Below, piece by piece: positions 47,401 to 60,221 of a DNA stretch of 64,000 nucleotides. This DNA comes from Muricea muricata (lineage: Eukaryota; Cnidaria; Anthozoa; Malacalcyonacea; Plexauridae). The stretch covers positions 5,909,001-5,973,000 of the forward strand of contig OY979727.1 in assembly GCA_963855995.1 (NCBI GenBank), given 5' to 3'. The first letter of the stretch is position 1. Each line of letters opens with the position of its first letter. Below the pieces are notes generated by a model, which was not told the DNA's origin, ran no database searches, and saw nothing but the letters and a program-made list of their open reading frames with translations. The translations under genes were made by a program, and so were the position numbers.

Positions 47401-47705
47401 CATGTTATTTTGCTCGTGACAATAATTTGAATGCGGAAAACATGATTCCTGACTTGCTAAGTTCTCTAATTTCCATTTAGAAAGTCCCTTTTAATTCCGT
47501 GATTGCAATATATCATTGCGCTCAACTCATTCAGTTTTGCCCTTAAAACAACATTTTAAGCTCCAAAACGTTGCCGTGATCGATTTAAGACGGCAGTTTT
47601 TAGTTGATAATTTGAGCATCTTTTTACGCTCAAATCGCTTTAAAAGCGCTTAAAACGCGTTTTTAATGCTTCTAAGATCGTTTCTTTTCTGTTTCAAAGT
47701 AAGTT
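44475..47705 (+). repeat. C-D-E-A1-A1-A3-short-A1-A1-A1
   Basis: Landmarks are C 44504, D 44826, E 45149, A1 45471, A1 45794, A3 46117, short 46440, A1 46737, A1 47060 and A1 47383. The first six units match 39688-41623 (shared gtgatggattt and gagtggcg). The array then jumps to the short unit that in the parent block lies three monomers further on, as if monomers equivalent to 41624, 41947 and 42269 had been deleted. Units 46440-47150 match 42592-43300 at an offset of 3,848 bp, sharing ttaattgcgtg and the seven-T run in tgtttttttgc. Confidence 0.87.
46440..46736 (+). repeat. 297-bp deletion monomer, copy 4
   Basis: It has the same deletion and haplotype as copies 2 and 3, and again is followed by an A1 with ttaattgcgtg. 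It is preceded by A3 instead of A1, marking the three-monomer deletion junction. Confidence 0.9.
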
Positions 47706-50700
47706 GTAAGCTTCTAACTTCAACATGTTATTTTGCTCGTGACAATAATTTGAATGCGGAAAACATGATTCCTGACTTGCTAAGTTCTCTAATTTCCATT
47801 TAGAAAGTCCCTTTTAATTCCGTGATTGCAATATATCATTGCGCTCAACTCATTCAGTTTTGCCTTTAAAACATCATTTTAAGCTCTAAAACAGTGGCAT
47901 GATCGATTTATAACGGCAGTTTTTAGTTGATCATTTGAGCATGTTTTTACGCTCAAATCGCTTTAAAAGCGCTTAAAACGCGTTTTTAATGATTGTAAGA
48001 TCGTTTCTTCTCTGTCTCAAAGCAACTTGTAAGCTTCTCACTTCAACATGTTATTTTGCTCGTGACAATAGTTTGAGTAACGAAAACATTATTCCTGACT
48101 TGCTAAGTTCTCTAGTTTCAATTTAGAAAGTCCCTTTTAGGTCCGTGATTGGAATATATCATTGCGCTCAACTCATTCAGTTTGACTCTGAAAACATCAT
48201 TTTAAGCTCCAAAACGTTGCTGTGATCGATTTAAGACGGAAGTTTTTAGTTGATAATTTGAGCATGTTTTTACGCTCAAATCGCTTTAAAAGCGCTTAAA
48301 ACGCGTTTTTAATGATTCTAAGATCGTTTCTGTTCTGTTTCGAGGTGGGTTGTAAACTTCTCTTTTCAACATGGTATTTTGCTCGTGACAATAATTTGAA
48401 TGCGGAAAACATGATTCCTGACTTGCTAAGTTCTCTAATTTCCATTTAGAAAGTCCCTTTTAATTCCGTGATTGCTATATATCATTGCGCTCAACTCATT
48501 CAGTTTTGCCCTTAAAACATCATTTTAAGCTCCAAAACGTTGCCGTGATCGATTTAAGACGGCAGTTTTTATTTGATAATTTGAGCATGTTTTTACGCTC
48601 AAATCGCTTTAAAAGCGCTTAAAACGCGTTTTTAATGATTCTAAGATCGTTTCTGTTCTGTTTCGAGGTGAATTGTAAGCTTCTCTTTTCAACATGGTAT
48701 TTTGCTCGTGACGATAGTCTGAGTGCCTAAAACAGGATTCCTGACTTACTAAGTTCTCCAACTTCCATTTAGAAAGTCCCTTTTAGGTCCGTGATTGCTA
48801 TATATCATTGCGCTCAACTCGTTTAGTTTGACTCTAAAAACATCATTTTAAGCTCCAAAACGTTGCCGTGATCGATTTAAGACGGAAGTTTTTAGTTGAT
48901 AATTTGAGCATGTTTTTACGTTCAAATCGCTTTAAAAGCGCTTAAAACGCGTTTTTAATGATTCTAAGCTCGTTTCTGTTCTGTTTCAAGGTGGGTTGTA
49001 AGCTTCTCACTTCAACATGTTATTTTGCTCGTGACGATAATTTGAGTTCCGAAAACAGGATTCCTGCCTTGCTAAGTTCTCCAACTTCCATTTAGAAAGT
49101 CCCTTTTAGGTCCGTGATTGCAATATATCATTGCGCTCAACTCGTCCAGTTTGGCCCTAAAAATATCATTTTAAGCTCTAAAACAGTGGCATGATCGATT
49201 TATAACGGCAGTTTTTAGTTGATCATTTGAGCATGTTTTTACGCTCAAATCGCTTTAAAAGCGCTTAAAACGCGTTTTTAATGATTGTAAGATCGTTTCT
49301 TTTCTGTCTCAAAGCAACTTGTAAGCTTCTCACTTCAACATGTTATTTTGCTCGTGACAATAGTTTGAGTGCCGAAAACATTATTCCTGACTTGCTAAGT
49401 TCTCTAGTTTCAATTTAGAAAGTCCCTTTTAGGTCCGTGATTGGAATATATCATTGCGCTCAACTCATTCAGTTTGACTCTGAAAACATCATTTTTAGCT
49501 CCAAAACGTTGCTGTGATCGATTTAAGACGGAAGTTTTTAGTTGATAATTTGAGCATGTTTTTACGCTCAAATCGCTTTAAAAGCGCTTAAAACGCGTTT
49601 TTAATGATTCTAAGCTCGTTTTTGTTCTGTTTCGAGGTGGGTTGTAAGCTTCTCACTTCAACATGTTATTTTGCTCGTGACGATAATTTGAGTTCCGAAA
49701 ACAGGATTCCTGACTTGCTAAGTTCTCCAACCTCCATTTAGAAAGTCCGTTTTAGGTCCGTGATTGCAATATATCATTGCGCTCATCTCATTCAGTTTTG
49801 CCCTTAAAACATCATTTTAAGCTCCAAAACGTTGCCGTGATCGATTTAAGACGGCAGTTTTTAGTTGATCATTTGAGCATGTTTTTACGCTCAAATCGCT
49901 TTAAAAGCGCTTAAAACGCGTTTTTAATAATTCTAAGCTCGTTTCTTTTCTGTCTCAAAGCAAGTTGTAAGCTTCTCACTTCAACATGTTATTTTGCTCG
50001 TGACAATAGTTTGAGTGCCGAAAACATGATTCCTGACTTGCTAAGTTCTCTAGTTTCAATTTAGAAAGTCTTTTTTAGGTCCGTGATTGCAATATATCAT
50101 TGCGCTCAACTCATTCAGTTTGGCCCTTAAAACATCATTTTAAGCTCAAAAACGTTGCCGTGATCGATTTGAGACGGCAGTTATTAGTTGATAATTTGAG
50201 CATGTTTTTACGCTCAAATCGCTTTAAAAGCGCTTGAAACGCGTTTTTAGTGGTTCTAAGATCGTTTCTGTTCTGTTTCGAGGTAGGTTGTAAGCTTCTC
50301 ACTTCAACATGTTATTTTGCTCTTAACGATAGTTTGAGTGACGAAAACAGGATTCTTGACTATCTAAGTTCTCCAACTTCCATTTAGAAAGTCCCTTTTA
50401 GGTCCGTGATTGCAATATATCATTGCGCTCAACTCGTTCACTTGGGCCCTGAAAAAATCATTTTAAGCTCTAAAACGTTGGCGTGATCGATTTAAGACGG
50501 CAGTTTTTAGTAGATCATTTGAGCATGTTTTTACGCTAAAATCGCTTCAAATCGCTTAAAACGCGTTTTTAATGATTGTAAGATCGTTTCTTTTCTGTCT
50601 CAAAGCAACTTGTAAGCTTCTCACTTCAACATGTTATTTTGCTCGTGACAATAGTTTGAGTAACGAAAACATTATTCCTGACTTGCTAAGTTCTCTAGTT

Positions 50701-51257
50701 TCAATTTAGAAAGTCCCTTTTAGGTCCGTGATTGGAATATATCATTGCGCTCAACTCATTCAGTTTGACTCTGAAAACATCATTTTAAGCTCCAAAACGT
50801 TGCTGTGATCGATTTAAGACGGAAGTTTTTAGTTGATAATTTGAGCATGTTTTTACGCTCAAATCGCTTTAAAAGCGCTTAAAACGCGTTTTTAATGATT
50901 CTAAGATCGTTTCTGTTCTGTTTCGAGGTGGGTTGTAAGCTTCTCTTTTCAACATGGTATTTTGCTCGTGACAATAATTTGAATGCGGAAAACATGATTC
51001 CTGACTTGCTAAGTTCTCTAATTTCCATTTAGAAAGTCCCTTTTAATTCCGTGATTGCTATATATCATTGCGCTCAACTCATTCAGTTTTGCCCTTAAAA
51101 CATCATTTTAAGCTCCAAAACGTTGCCGTGATCGATTTAAGACGGCAGTTTTTAGTTGATAATTTGAGCATGTTTTTACGCTTAAATCGCTTTAAAAGCG
51201 CTTAAAACGCGTTTTTAATGCTTCTAAGATCGTTTCTTTTCTGTTTCAAAGTAAGTT
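47706..51257 (+). repeat. Start of the B2/C2/D2/C3/D3/E2 domain; 11 monomers (3,552 bp)
   Basis: Landmarks are A2 47706, D2 48029, G 48352 (HindIII lost, gtaaactt), B2 48675, C2 48998, D2 49321, C3 49644, D3 49967, E2 50290, D2 50612 and G 50935. B2 carries gaggtgaattg and gactctaaaaac. C2 carries cctgccttgc and ends with an A2-type right half. C3 carries caacctcc and gaaagtccg. E2 carries ctcttaacg and gactatctaag. The leading units are repeated at 51258 with a 3,552-bp offset. Units 48998-50611 correspond to 54163-55776 at an offset of 5,165 bp. Confidence 0.87.
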
Positions 51258-53517
51258 GTAAACTTCTAACTTCAACATGTTATTTTGCTCGTGACAATAA
51301 TTTGAATGCGGAAAACATGATTCCTGACTTGCTAAGTTCTCTAATTTCCATTTAGAAAGTCCCTTTTAATTCCGTGATTGCAATATATCATTGCGCTCAA
51401 CTCATTCAGTTTTGCCCTTAAAACATCATTTTAAGCTCTAAAACAGTGGCATGATCGATTTATAACGGCAGTTTTTAGTTGATCATTTGAGCATGTTTTT
51501 ACGCTCAAATCGCTTTAAAAGCGCTTAAAACGCGTTTTTAATGATTGTAAGATCGTTTCTTCTCTGTCTCAAAGCAACTTGTAAGCTTCTCACTTCAACA
51601 TGTTATTTTGCTCGTGACAATAGTTTGAGTAACGAAAACATTATTCCTGACTTGCTAAGTTCTCTAGTTTCAATTTAGAAAGTCCCTTTTAGGTCCGTGA
51701 TTGGAATATATCATTGCGCTCAACTCATTCAGTTTGACTCTGAAAACATCATTTTAAGCTCCAAAACGTTGCTGTGATCGATTTAAGACGGAAGTTTTTA
51801 GTTGATAATTTGAGCATGTTTTTACGCTCAAATCGCTTTAAAAGCGCTTAAAACGCGTTTTTAATGATTCTAAGATCGTTTCTGTTCTGTTTCGAGGTGG
51901 GTTGTAAGCTTCTCTTTTCAACATGGTATTTTGCTCGTGACAATAATTTGAATGCGGAAAACATGATTCCTGACTTGCTAAGTTCTCTAATTTCCATTTA
52001 GAAAGTCCCTTTTAATTCCGTGATTGCTATATATCATTGCGCTCAACTCATTCAGTTTTGCCCTTAAAACATCATTTTAAGCTCCAAAACGTTGCCGTGA
52101 TCGATTTAAGACGGCAGTTTTTATTTGATAATTTGAGCATGTTTTTACGCTCAAATCGCTTTAAAAGCGCTTAAAACGCGTTTTTAATGATTCTAAGATC
52201 GTTTCTGTTCTGTTTCGAGGTGAATTGTAAGCTTCTCTTTTCAACATGGTATTTTGCTCGTGACGATAGTCTGAGTGCCTAAAACAGGATTCCTGACTTA
52301 CTAAGTTCTCCAACTTCCATTTAGAAAGTCCCTTTTAGGTCCGTGATTGCTATATATCATTGCGCTCAACTCGTTTAGTTTGACTCTAAAAACATCATTT
52401 TAAGCTCCAAAACGTTGCCGTGATCGATTTAAGACGGAAGTTTTTAGTTGATAATTTGAGCATGTTTTTACGTTCAAATCGCTTTAAAAACGCTTAAAAC
52501 GCGTTTTTAATGATTCTAAGCTCGTTTCTGTTTTGTTTCAAGGTGGGTTGTAAGCTTCTCACTTCAACATGTTATTTTGCTCGTGACGATAATTTGAGTT
52601 CCGAAAACAGGATTCCTGCCTTGCTAAGTTCTCCAACTTCCATTTAGAAAGTCCCTTTTAGGTCCGTGATTGCAAGATATCATTGCGCTCAACTCGTTCA
52701 GTTTGGCCCTAAAAACATCATTTTAAGCTCTAAAACAGTGGCGTGATCGATTTTAGACGGCTGTTTTTAGTTGATCATTTGAGCATGTTTTTACAATCAA
52801 ATCGCTTTAAAAGCGCTTAAAACGCGTTTTTAATGATTGTAAGATCGTTTCTTTTCTGTCTCAAAGAAGGTTGTAAGCTTCTCACTTCAACATGTTATTT
52901 TGCTCGTGACAATAGTTTGAGTGCCGAAAACATTATTCCTGACTTGCTAAGTTCTCTAGTTTCAATTTAGAAAGTCCCTTTTAGGTCCGTGATTGCAATA
53001 TATCATTGCGCTCAACTCATTCAGTTTGGCCCTTAAAACATCATTTTAAGCTCAAAAACGTTGCCGTGATCGATTTAAGACGGCAGTTATTAGTTGATAA
53101 TTTGAGCATGTTTTTACGCTCAAATCGCTTTAAAAGCGCTTAAAACGCGTTTTTAGTGGTTCTAAGATCGTTTCTGTTCTGTTTCGAGGTAGGTTGTAAG
53201 CTTCTCACTTCAACATGTTATTTTGCTCTTGACGATAGTTTGAGTGACGAAAACAGGATTCTTGACTTTCTAAGTTCTCCAACTTCCATTTAGAAAGTCC
53301 CTTTTAGGTCCGTGATTGCAATATATCATTGCGCTCAACTCGTTCAGTTGGGCCCTGAAAAAATCATTTTAAGCTCTAAAACGTTGGCATGATCGATTTA
53401 AGACGGCAGTTTTTAGTAGATCATTTGAGCATCTTTTTACGCTAAAATCGCTTCAAAGCGCTTAAAACGCGTTTTTAATGCTTCTAAGATCGTTTCTTTT
53501 CTGTTTCAAAGTAAGTT
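51258..53517 (+). repeat. Second copy of A2-D2-G-B2-C2, then D3-E2
   Basis: Landmarks are A2 51258 (HindIII lost), D2 51581, G 51904, B2 52227, C2 52550, D3 52873 and E2-like 53196. Shared with 47706-49140 are cttctctgtctc (48001 region and 51553 region, offset 3,552) and tgcctaaaac (48725 and 52277). The copies part ways inside C2 near 52690, where this copy has ttttagacggctg and tacaatcaaatc. From about 52130-52193 onward the sequence is repeated at an offset of 8,071 bp. Confidence 0.88.
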
Positions 53518-55776
53518 GTAAGCTTCTAACTTCAACATGTCAATTTGCTCGTGACAATAATTTGAGTGCGGAAAACATGATTCCTGACTTGCTAAGTTCT
53601 CTAATTTCCATTTAGAAAGTCCCTTTTAAATCCGTGATTGCAATATATCATTGCGCTCAACTCATTCAGTTTTGCCCTTAAAACATCATTTAAGCTCCAA
53701 AACGTTGCCGTGATCGATTTAAGACGGCAGTTTTTAGTTGATAATTTGAGCATGTTTTTACGCAAAAATCGCTTTAAAAGCGCTTAAAACGCGTTTTTAA
53801 TGATTCTAAGATCGTTTCTGTTCTGTTTCGAGGTGAATTGTAAGCTTCTCTTTTCAACATGGTATTTTGCTCGTGACGATAGTCTGAGTGCCGAAAACAG
53901 GATTCCTGACTTACTAAGTTCTCCAACTTCCATTTAGAAAGTCCCTTTTAGGTCCGTGATTGCTATATATCATTGCGCTCAACTCGTTTAGTTTGACTCT
54001 AAAAACATCATTTTAAGCTCCAAAACGTTGCCGTGATCGATTTAAGACGGAAGTTTTTAGTTGATAATTTGAGCATGTTTTTACGTTCAAATCGCTTTAA
54101 AAGCGCTTAAAACGCGTTTTTAATGATTCTAAGCTCGTTTCTGTTCTGTTTCAAGGTGGGTTGTAAGCTTCTCACTTCAACATGTTATTTTGCTCGTGAC
54201 GATAATTTGAGTTCCGAAAACAGGATTCCTGCCTTGCTAAGTTCTCCAACTTCCATTTAGAAAGTCCCTTTTAGGTCCGTGATTGCAATATATCATTGCG
54301 CTCAACTCGTCCAGTTTGGCCCTAAAAATATCATTTTAAGCTCTAAAACAGTGGCATGATCGATTTATAACGGCAGTTTTTAGTTGATCATTTGAGCATG
54401 TTTTTACGCTCAAATCGCTTTAAAAGCGCTTAAAACGCGTTTTTAATGATTGTAAGATCGTTTCTTTTCTGTCTCAAAGCAACTTGTAAGCTTCTCACTT
54501 CAACATGTTATTTTGCTTTTGACAATAGTTTGAGTGCCGAAAACATTATTCCTGACTTGCTAAGTTCTCTAGTTTCAATTTAGAAAGTCCCTTTTAGGTC
54601 CGTGATTGGAATATATCATTGCGCTCAACTCATTCAGTTTGACTCTGAAAACATCATTTTTAGCTCCAAAACGTTGCTGTGATCGATTTAAGACGGAAGT
54701 TTTTAGTTGATAATTTGAGCATGTTTTTACGCTCAAATCGCTTTAAAAGCGCTTAAAACGCGTTTTTAATGATTCTAAGCTCGTTTTTGTTCTGTTTCGA
54801 GGTGGGTTGTAAGCTTCTCACTTCAACATGTTATTTTGCTCGTGACGATAATTTGAGTTCCGAAAACAGGATTCCTGACTTGCTAAGTTCTCCAACCTCC
54901 ATTTAGAAAGTCCGTTTTAGGTCCGTGATTGCAATATATCATTGCGCTCATCTCATTCAGTTTTGCCCTTAAAACATCATTTTAAGCTCCAAAACGTTGC
55001 CGTGATCGATTTAAGACGGCAGTTTTTAGTTGATCATTTGAGCATGTTTTTACGCTCAAATCGCTTTAAAAGCGCTTAAAACGCGTTTTTAATAATTCTA
55101 AGCTCGTTTCTTTTCTGTCTCAAAGCAAGTTGTAAGCTTCTCACTTCAACATGTTATTTTGCTCGTGACAATAGTTTGAGTGCCGAAAACATGATTCCTG
55201 ACTTGCTAAGTTCTCTAGTTTCAATTTAGAAAGTCCCTTTTAGGTCCGTGATTGCAATATATCATTGCGCTCAACTCATTCAGTTTGGCCCTTAAAACAT
55301 CATTTTAAGCTCAAAAACGTTGCCGTGATCGATTTGAGACGGCAGTTATTAGTTGATAATTTGAGCATGTTTTTACGCTCAAATCGCTTTAAAAGCGCTT
55401 AAAACGCGTTTTTAGTGGTTCTAAGATCGTTTCTGTTTTGTTTCGAGGTAGGTTGTAAGCTTCTCACTTCAACATGTTATTTTGCTCTTAACGATAGTTT
55501 GAGTGACGAAAACAGGATTCTTGACTATCTAAGTTCTCCAACTTCCATTTAGAAAGTCCCTTTTAGGTCCGTGATTGCAATATATCATTGCGCTCAACTC
55601 GTTCACTTGGGCCCTGAAAAAATCATTTTAAGCTCTAAAACGTTGGCGTGATCGATTTAAGACGGCAGTTTTTAGTAGATCATTTGAGCATGTTTTTACG
55701 CTAAAATCGCTTCAAAGCGCTTAAAACGCGTTTTTAATGCTTCTAAGATCGTTTCTTTTCTGTTTCAAAGTAAGTT
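53518..55776 (+). repeat. 7-mer higher-order repeat A-B2-C2-D2-C3-D3-E2, copy 1 (2,259 bp)
   Basis: Landmarks are A 53518 (tgtcaatttgc), B2 53840, C2 54163, D2 54486, C3 54809, D3 55132 and E2 55455. The next unit, 55777, again has tgtcaatttgc and restarts the order at an offset of 2,259 bp. The A unit lacks one T in acatcatttaag. B2 is preceded by cgcaaaaatcgc, a private change here. Confidence 0.9.
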
Positions 55777-57391
55777 GTAAGCTTCTAACTTCAACATGTC
55801 AATTTGCTCGTGACAATAATTTGAGTGCGGAAAACATGATTCCTGACTTGCTAAGTTCTCTAATTTGCATTTAGAAAGTCCCTTTTAAATCCGTGATTGC
55901 AATATATCATTGCGCTCAACTCATTCAGTTTTGCCCTTAAAACATCATTTTAAGCTCCAAAACGTTGCCGTGATCGATTTAAGACGGCAGTTTTTAGTTG
56001 ATAATTTGAGCATGTTTTTACGCTCAAATCGCTTTAGAAGCGCTTAAAACGCGTTTTTAATGATTCTGAGATCGTTTCTGTTCTGTTTCGAGGTGAATTG
56101 TAAGCTTCTCTTTTCAACATGGTATTTTGCTCGTGACGATAGTCTGAGTGCCGAAAACAGGATTCCTGACTTACTAAGTTCTCCAACTTCCATTTAGAAA
56201 GTCCCTTTTAGGTCCGTGATTGCTATATATCATTGCGCTCAACTCGTTTAGTTTGACTCTAAAAACATCATTTTAAGCTCCAAAACGTTGCCGTGATCGA
56301 TTTAAGACGGAAGTTTTTAGTCGATAATTTGAGCATGTTTTTACGCTCAAATCGCTTTAGAAGCGCTTAAAACGCGTTTTTAATGATTCTGAGATCGTTT
56401 CTGTTCTGTTTCAAGGTGGGTTGTAAGCCTCTCACTTCAACATGTTATTTTGCTCGTGACGATAATTTGAGTTCCGAAAACTGGATTCCTGCATTGCTAA
56501 GTTCTCCAACTTCCATTTAGAAAGTCCCTTTTAGGTCCGTGATTGCAATATATCATTGCGATCAACACGTACAGTTTGGCCATAAAAATATCATTTTAAG
56601 CTCTAAAACAGTGGCATGATCGATTTATAACGGCAGTTTTTAGTTGATCATTTGAGCATGTTTTTACGCTCAAATCGCTTTAAAAGCGCTTAAAACGCGT
56701 TTTTAATGATTGTAAGATCGTTTCTTTTCTGTCTCAAAGCAACTTGTAAGCTTCTCACTTCAAGATGTTATTTTGCTCGTGACAATAGTTTGAGTGCCGA
56801 AAACATGATTCCTGACTTGCTAAGTTCTCTAGTTTCAATTTAGAAAGTCCCTTTTAGGTCCGTGATTGGAATATATCATTGCGCTCAACTCATTCAGTTT
56901 GACTCTGAAAACATCATTTTAAGCTCCAAAACGTTGCTGTGATCGATTTAAAACGGAAGTTTTTAGTTGATAATTTGAGCATGTTTTTACGCTCAAATCA
57001 CTTTCAAAGCGCTTAAAACGCGTTTTTAATGATTCTAAGCTCGTTTTTGTTCTGTTTCGAGGTGGGTTGTAAGCTTCTCACTTCAACATGTTATTTTGCT
57101 CGTGACGATAATTTGAGTTCCGAAAACAGGATTCCTGACTTGCTAAGTTCTCCAACCTCCATTTAGAAAGTCCCTTTTAGGTCCGTGATTGCAATATATC
57201 ATTGCGCTCAACTCGTTCAGTTTGGCCCTAAAAACATCATTTTAAGCTCCAAAACAGTGGCGTGGTCGATTTAAGACGGCAGTTTTTAGTTGATCATTTG
57301 AGCATGTTTTTACGCTCAAATCGCTTTAAAAGCGCTTAAAACGCGTTTTTAATGATTCTAAGCTCGTTTTTTTTCTGTCTCAAAGCAAGTT
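55777..57391 (+). repeat. 7-mer higher-order repeat, partial and more diverged copy
   Basis: Landmarks are A 55777 (tgtcaatttgc), B2 56100, C2 56423 (HindIII lost, gtaagcct), D2 56746 and C3 57069. The order follows the 7-mer for five units and then shifts into a D3/A1 chimera at 57392. Private changes are frequent: cgctttagaagcg twice, gattctgag twice, tagtcgat, cctgcattgc, cgatcaacacgtacag, caagatg and aaatcactttcaaag. Confidence 0.87.
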
Positions 57392-60221
57392 GTAAGCTTC
57401 TCACTTCAACATGTTATTTTGCTCGTGACAATAGTTTGAGTGCCGAAAACATGATTCCTGACTTGCTAAGTTCTCTAATTTCCATTTAGAAAGTCCTTTT
57501 TAATTCCGTGATTGCAATATATCATTGCGCTCAACTCATTCAGTTTTGCCCTTAAAACAACATTTTAAGCTCCAAAACGTTGCCGTGATCGATTTAAGAC
57601 GGCAGTTTTTAGTTGATAATTTGAGCATGTTTTTACGCTCAAATCGCTTTAAAAGCGCTTAAAACGCGTTTTTAATGCTTCTAAGATCGTTTCTTTTCTG
57701 TTTCAAAGTAAGTTGTAAGCTTCTAACTTCAACATGTTATTTTGCTCGTGACAATAATTTGAATGCGGAAAACATGATTCCTGACTTGCTAAGTTCTCTA
57801 ATTTCCATTTAGAAAGTCCCTTTTAATTCCGTGATTGCAATATATCATTGCGCTCAACTCATTCAGTTTTGCCCTTAAAACAACATTTTAAGCTCCAAAA
57901 CGTTGCCGTGATCGATTTAAGACGGCAGTTTTTAGTTGATCATTTGAGCATGTTTTTACGCTCAAATCGCTTTAAAAGCGCTTAAAACGCGTTTTTAATG
58001 CTTCTAAGATCGTTTCTTTTCTGTTTCAAAGTAAGTTGTAAGCTTCTAACTTCAACATGTTATTTTGCTCGTGACAATATTTTGAATGCGGAAAACATGA
58101 TTCCTGACTTGCTAAGTTCTCTAATTTCCATTTAGAAAGTCCCTTTTAATTCCGTGATTGCAATATATCATTGCGCTCAACTCATTCAGTTTTGCCCTTA
58201 AAATAACATTTTAAGCTCCAAAACGTTGCCGTGATCGATTTAAGACGGCAGTTTTTAGTTGATAATTTGAGCATGTTTTTACGCTTAAATCGCTTTAAAA
58301 GCGCTTAAAACGCGTTTTTAATGCTTCTAAGATCGTTTCTTTTCTGTTTCAAAGTAAGTTGTAAGCTTCTAACTTCAACATGTTATTTTGCTCGTGACAA
58401 TAATTTGAATGCGGAAAACATGATTCCTGACTTGCTAAGTTCTCTAATTTCCATTTAGAAAGTCCCTTTTAATTCCGTGATTGCAATATATCATTGCGCT
58501 CAACTCATTCAGTTTTGCCCTTAAAACATCATTTTAAGGTCTAAAACAGTGGCATGATCGATTTATAACGGCAGTTTTTAGTTGATCATTTGAGCATGTT
58601 TTTACGCTCAAATCGCTTTAAAAGCGCTTAAAACGCGTTTTTAATGATTGTAAGATCGTTTCTTTTCTGTCTCAAAGCAACTTGTAAGCTTCTCACTTCA
58701 ACATGTTATTTTGCTCGTGACAATAGTTTGAGTAACGAAAACATTATTCCTGACTTGCTAAGTTCTCTAGTTTCAATTTAGAAAGTCCCTTTTAGGTCCG
58801 TGATTGGAATATATCATTGCGCTCAACTCATTCAGTTTGACTCTGAAAACATCATTTTAAGCTCCAAAACGTTGCTGTGATCGATTTAAGACGGAAGTTT
58901 TTAGTTGATAATTTGAGCATGTTTTTACGCTCAAATCGCTTTAAAAGCGCTTGAAACGCGTTTTTAGTGGTTCTAAGATCGTTTCTGTTCTGTTTCGAGG
59001 TAGGTTGTAAGCTTCTCACTTCAACATGTTATTTTGCTCTTAACGATAGTTTGAGTGACGAAAACAGGATTCTTGACTATCTAAGTTCTCCAACTTCCAT
59101 TTAGAAAGTCCCTTTTAGGTCCGTGATTGCAATATATCATTGCGCTCAACTCGTTCACTTGGGCCCTGAAAAAATCATTTTAAGCTCTAAAACGTTGGCG
59201 TGATCGATTTAAGACGGCAGTTTTTAGTAGATCATTTGAGCATGTTTTTACGCTAAAATCGCTTCAAAGCGCTTAAAACGCGTTTTTAATGATTGTAAGA
59301 TCGTTTCTTTTCTGTCTCAAAGCAACTTGTAAGCTTCTCACTTCAACATGTTATTTTGCTCGTGACAATAGTTTGAGTAACGAAAACATTATTCCTGACT
59401 TGCTAAGTTCTCTAGTTTCAATTTAATAAGTCCCTTTTAGGTCCGTGATTGGAATATATCATTGCGCTCAACTCATTCAGTTTGACTCTGAAAACATCAT
59501 TTTAAGCTCCAAAACGTTGCTGTGATCGATTTAAGACGGAAGTTTTTAGTTGATAATTTGAGCATGTTTTTACGCTCAAATCGCTTTAAAAGCGCTTAAA
59601 ACGCGTTTTTAATGATTCTAAGATCGTTTCTGTTCTGTTTCGAGGTGGGTTGTAAGCTTCTCTTTTCAACATGGTATTTTGCTCGTGACAATAATTTGAA
59701 TGCGGAAAACATGATTCCTGACTTGCTAAGTTCTCTAATTTCCATTTAGAAAGTCCCTTTTAATTCCGTGATTGCTATATATCATTGCGCTCAACTCATT
59801 CAGTTTTGCCCTTAAAACATCATTTTAAGCTCCAAAACGTTGCCGTGATCGATTTAAGACGGCAGTTTTTAGTTGATAATTTGAGCATGTTTTTACGCTT
59901 AAATCGCTTTAAAAGCGCTTAAAACGCGTTTTTAATGCTTCTAAGATCGTTTCTTTTCTGTTTCAAAGTAAGTTGTAAGCTTCTAACTTCAACATGTTAT
60001 TTTGCTCGTGACAATAATTTGAATGCGGAAAACATGATTCCTGACTTGCTAAGTTCTCTAATTTCCATTTAGAAAGTCCCTTTTAATTCCGTGATTGCAA
60101 TATATCATTGCGCTCAACTCATTCAGTTTTGCCCTTAAAACATCATTTTAAGCTCTAAAACAGTGGCATGATCGATTTATAACGGCAGTTTTTAGTTGAT
60201 CATTTGAGCATGTTTTTACGC
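57392..60221 (+). repeat. D3/A1-A1-A1-A2-D2-E2-D2-G-A2 stretch
   Basis: Landmarks are 57392 (D3 left, A1 right), 57715 A1, 58038 A1 (acaatatttt), 58361 A2, 58684 D2, 59007 E2, 59329 D2, 59652 G and 59975 A2. Units 59007-60200 resemble 50290-51540. The switch from D2 to the E2 context between 58895 and 58953 is marked by cttgaaacg, and it overlaps the inverted-repeat cluster. The unit at 59329 has the private change atttaataag. Confidence 0.86.
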
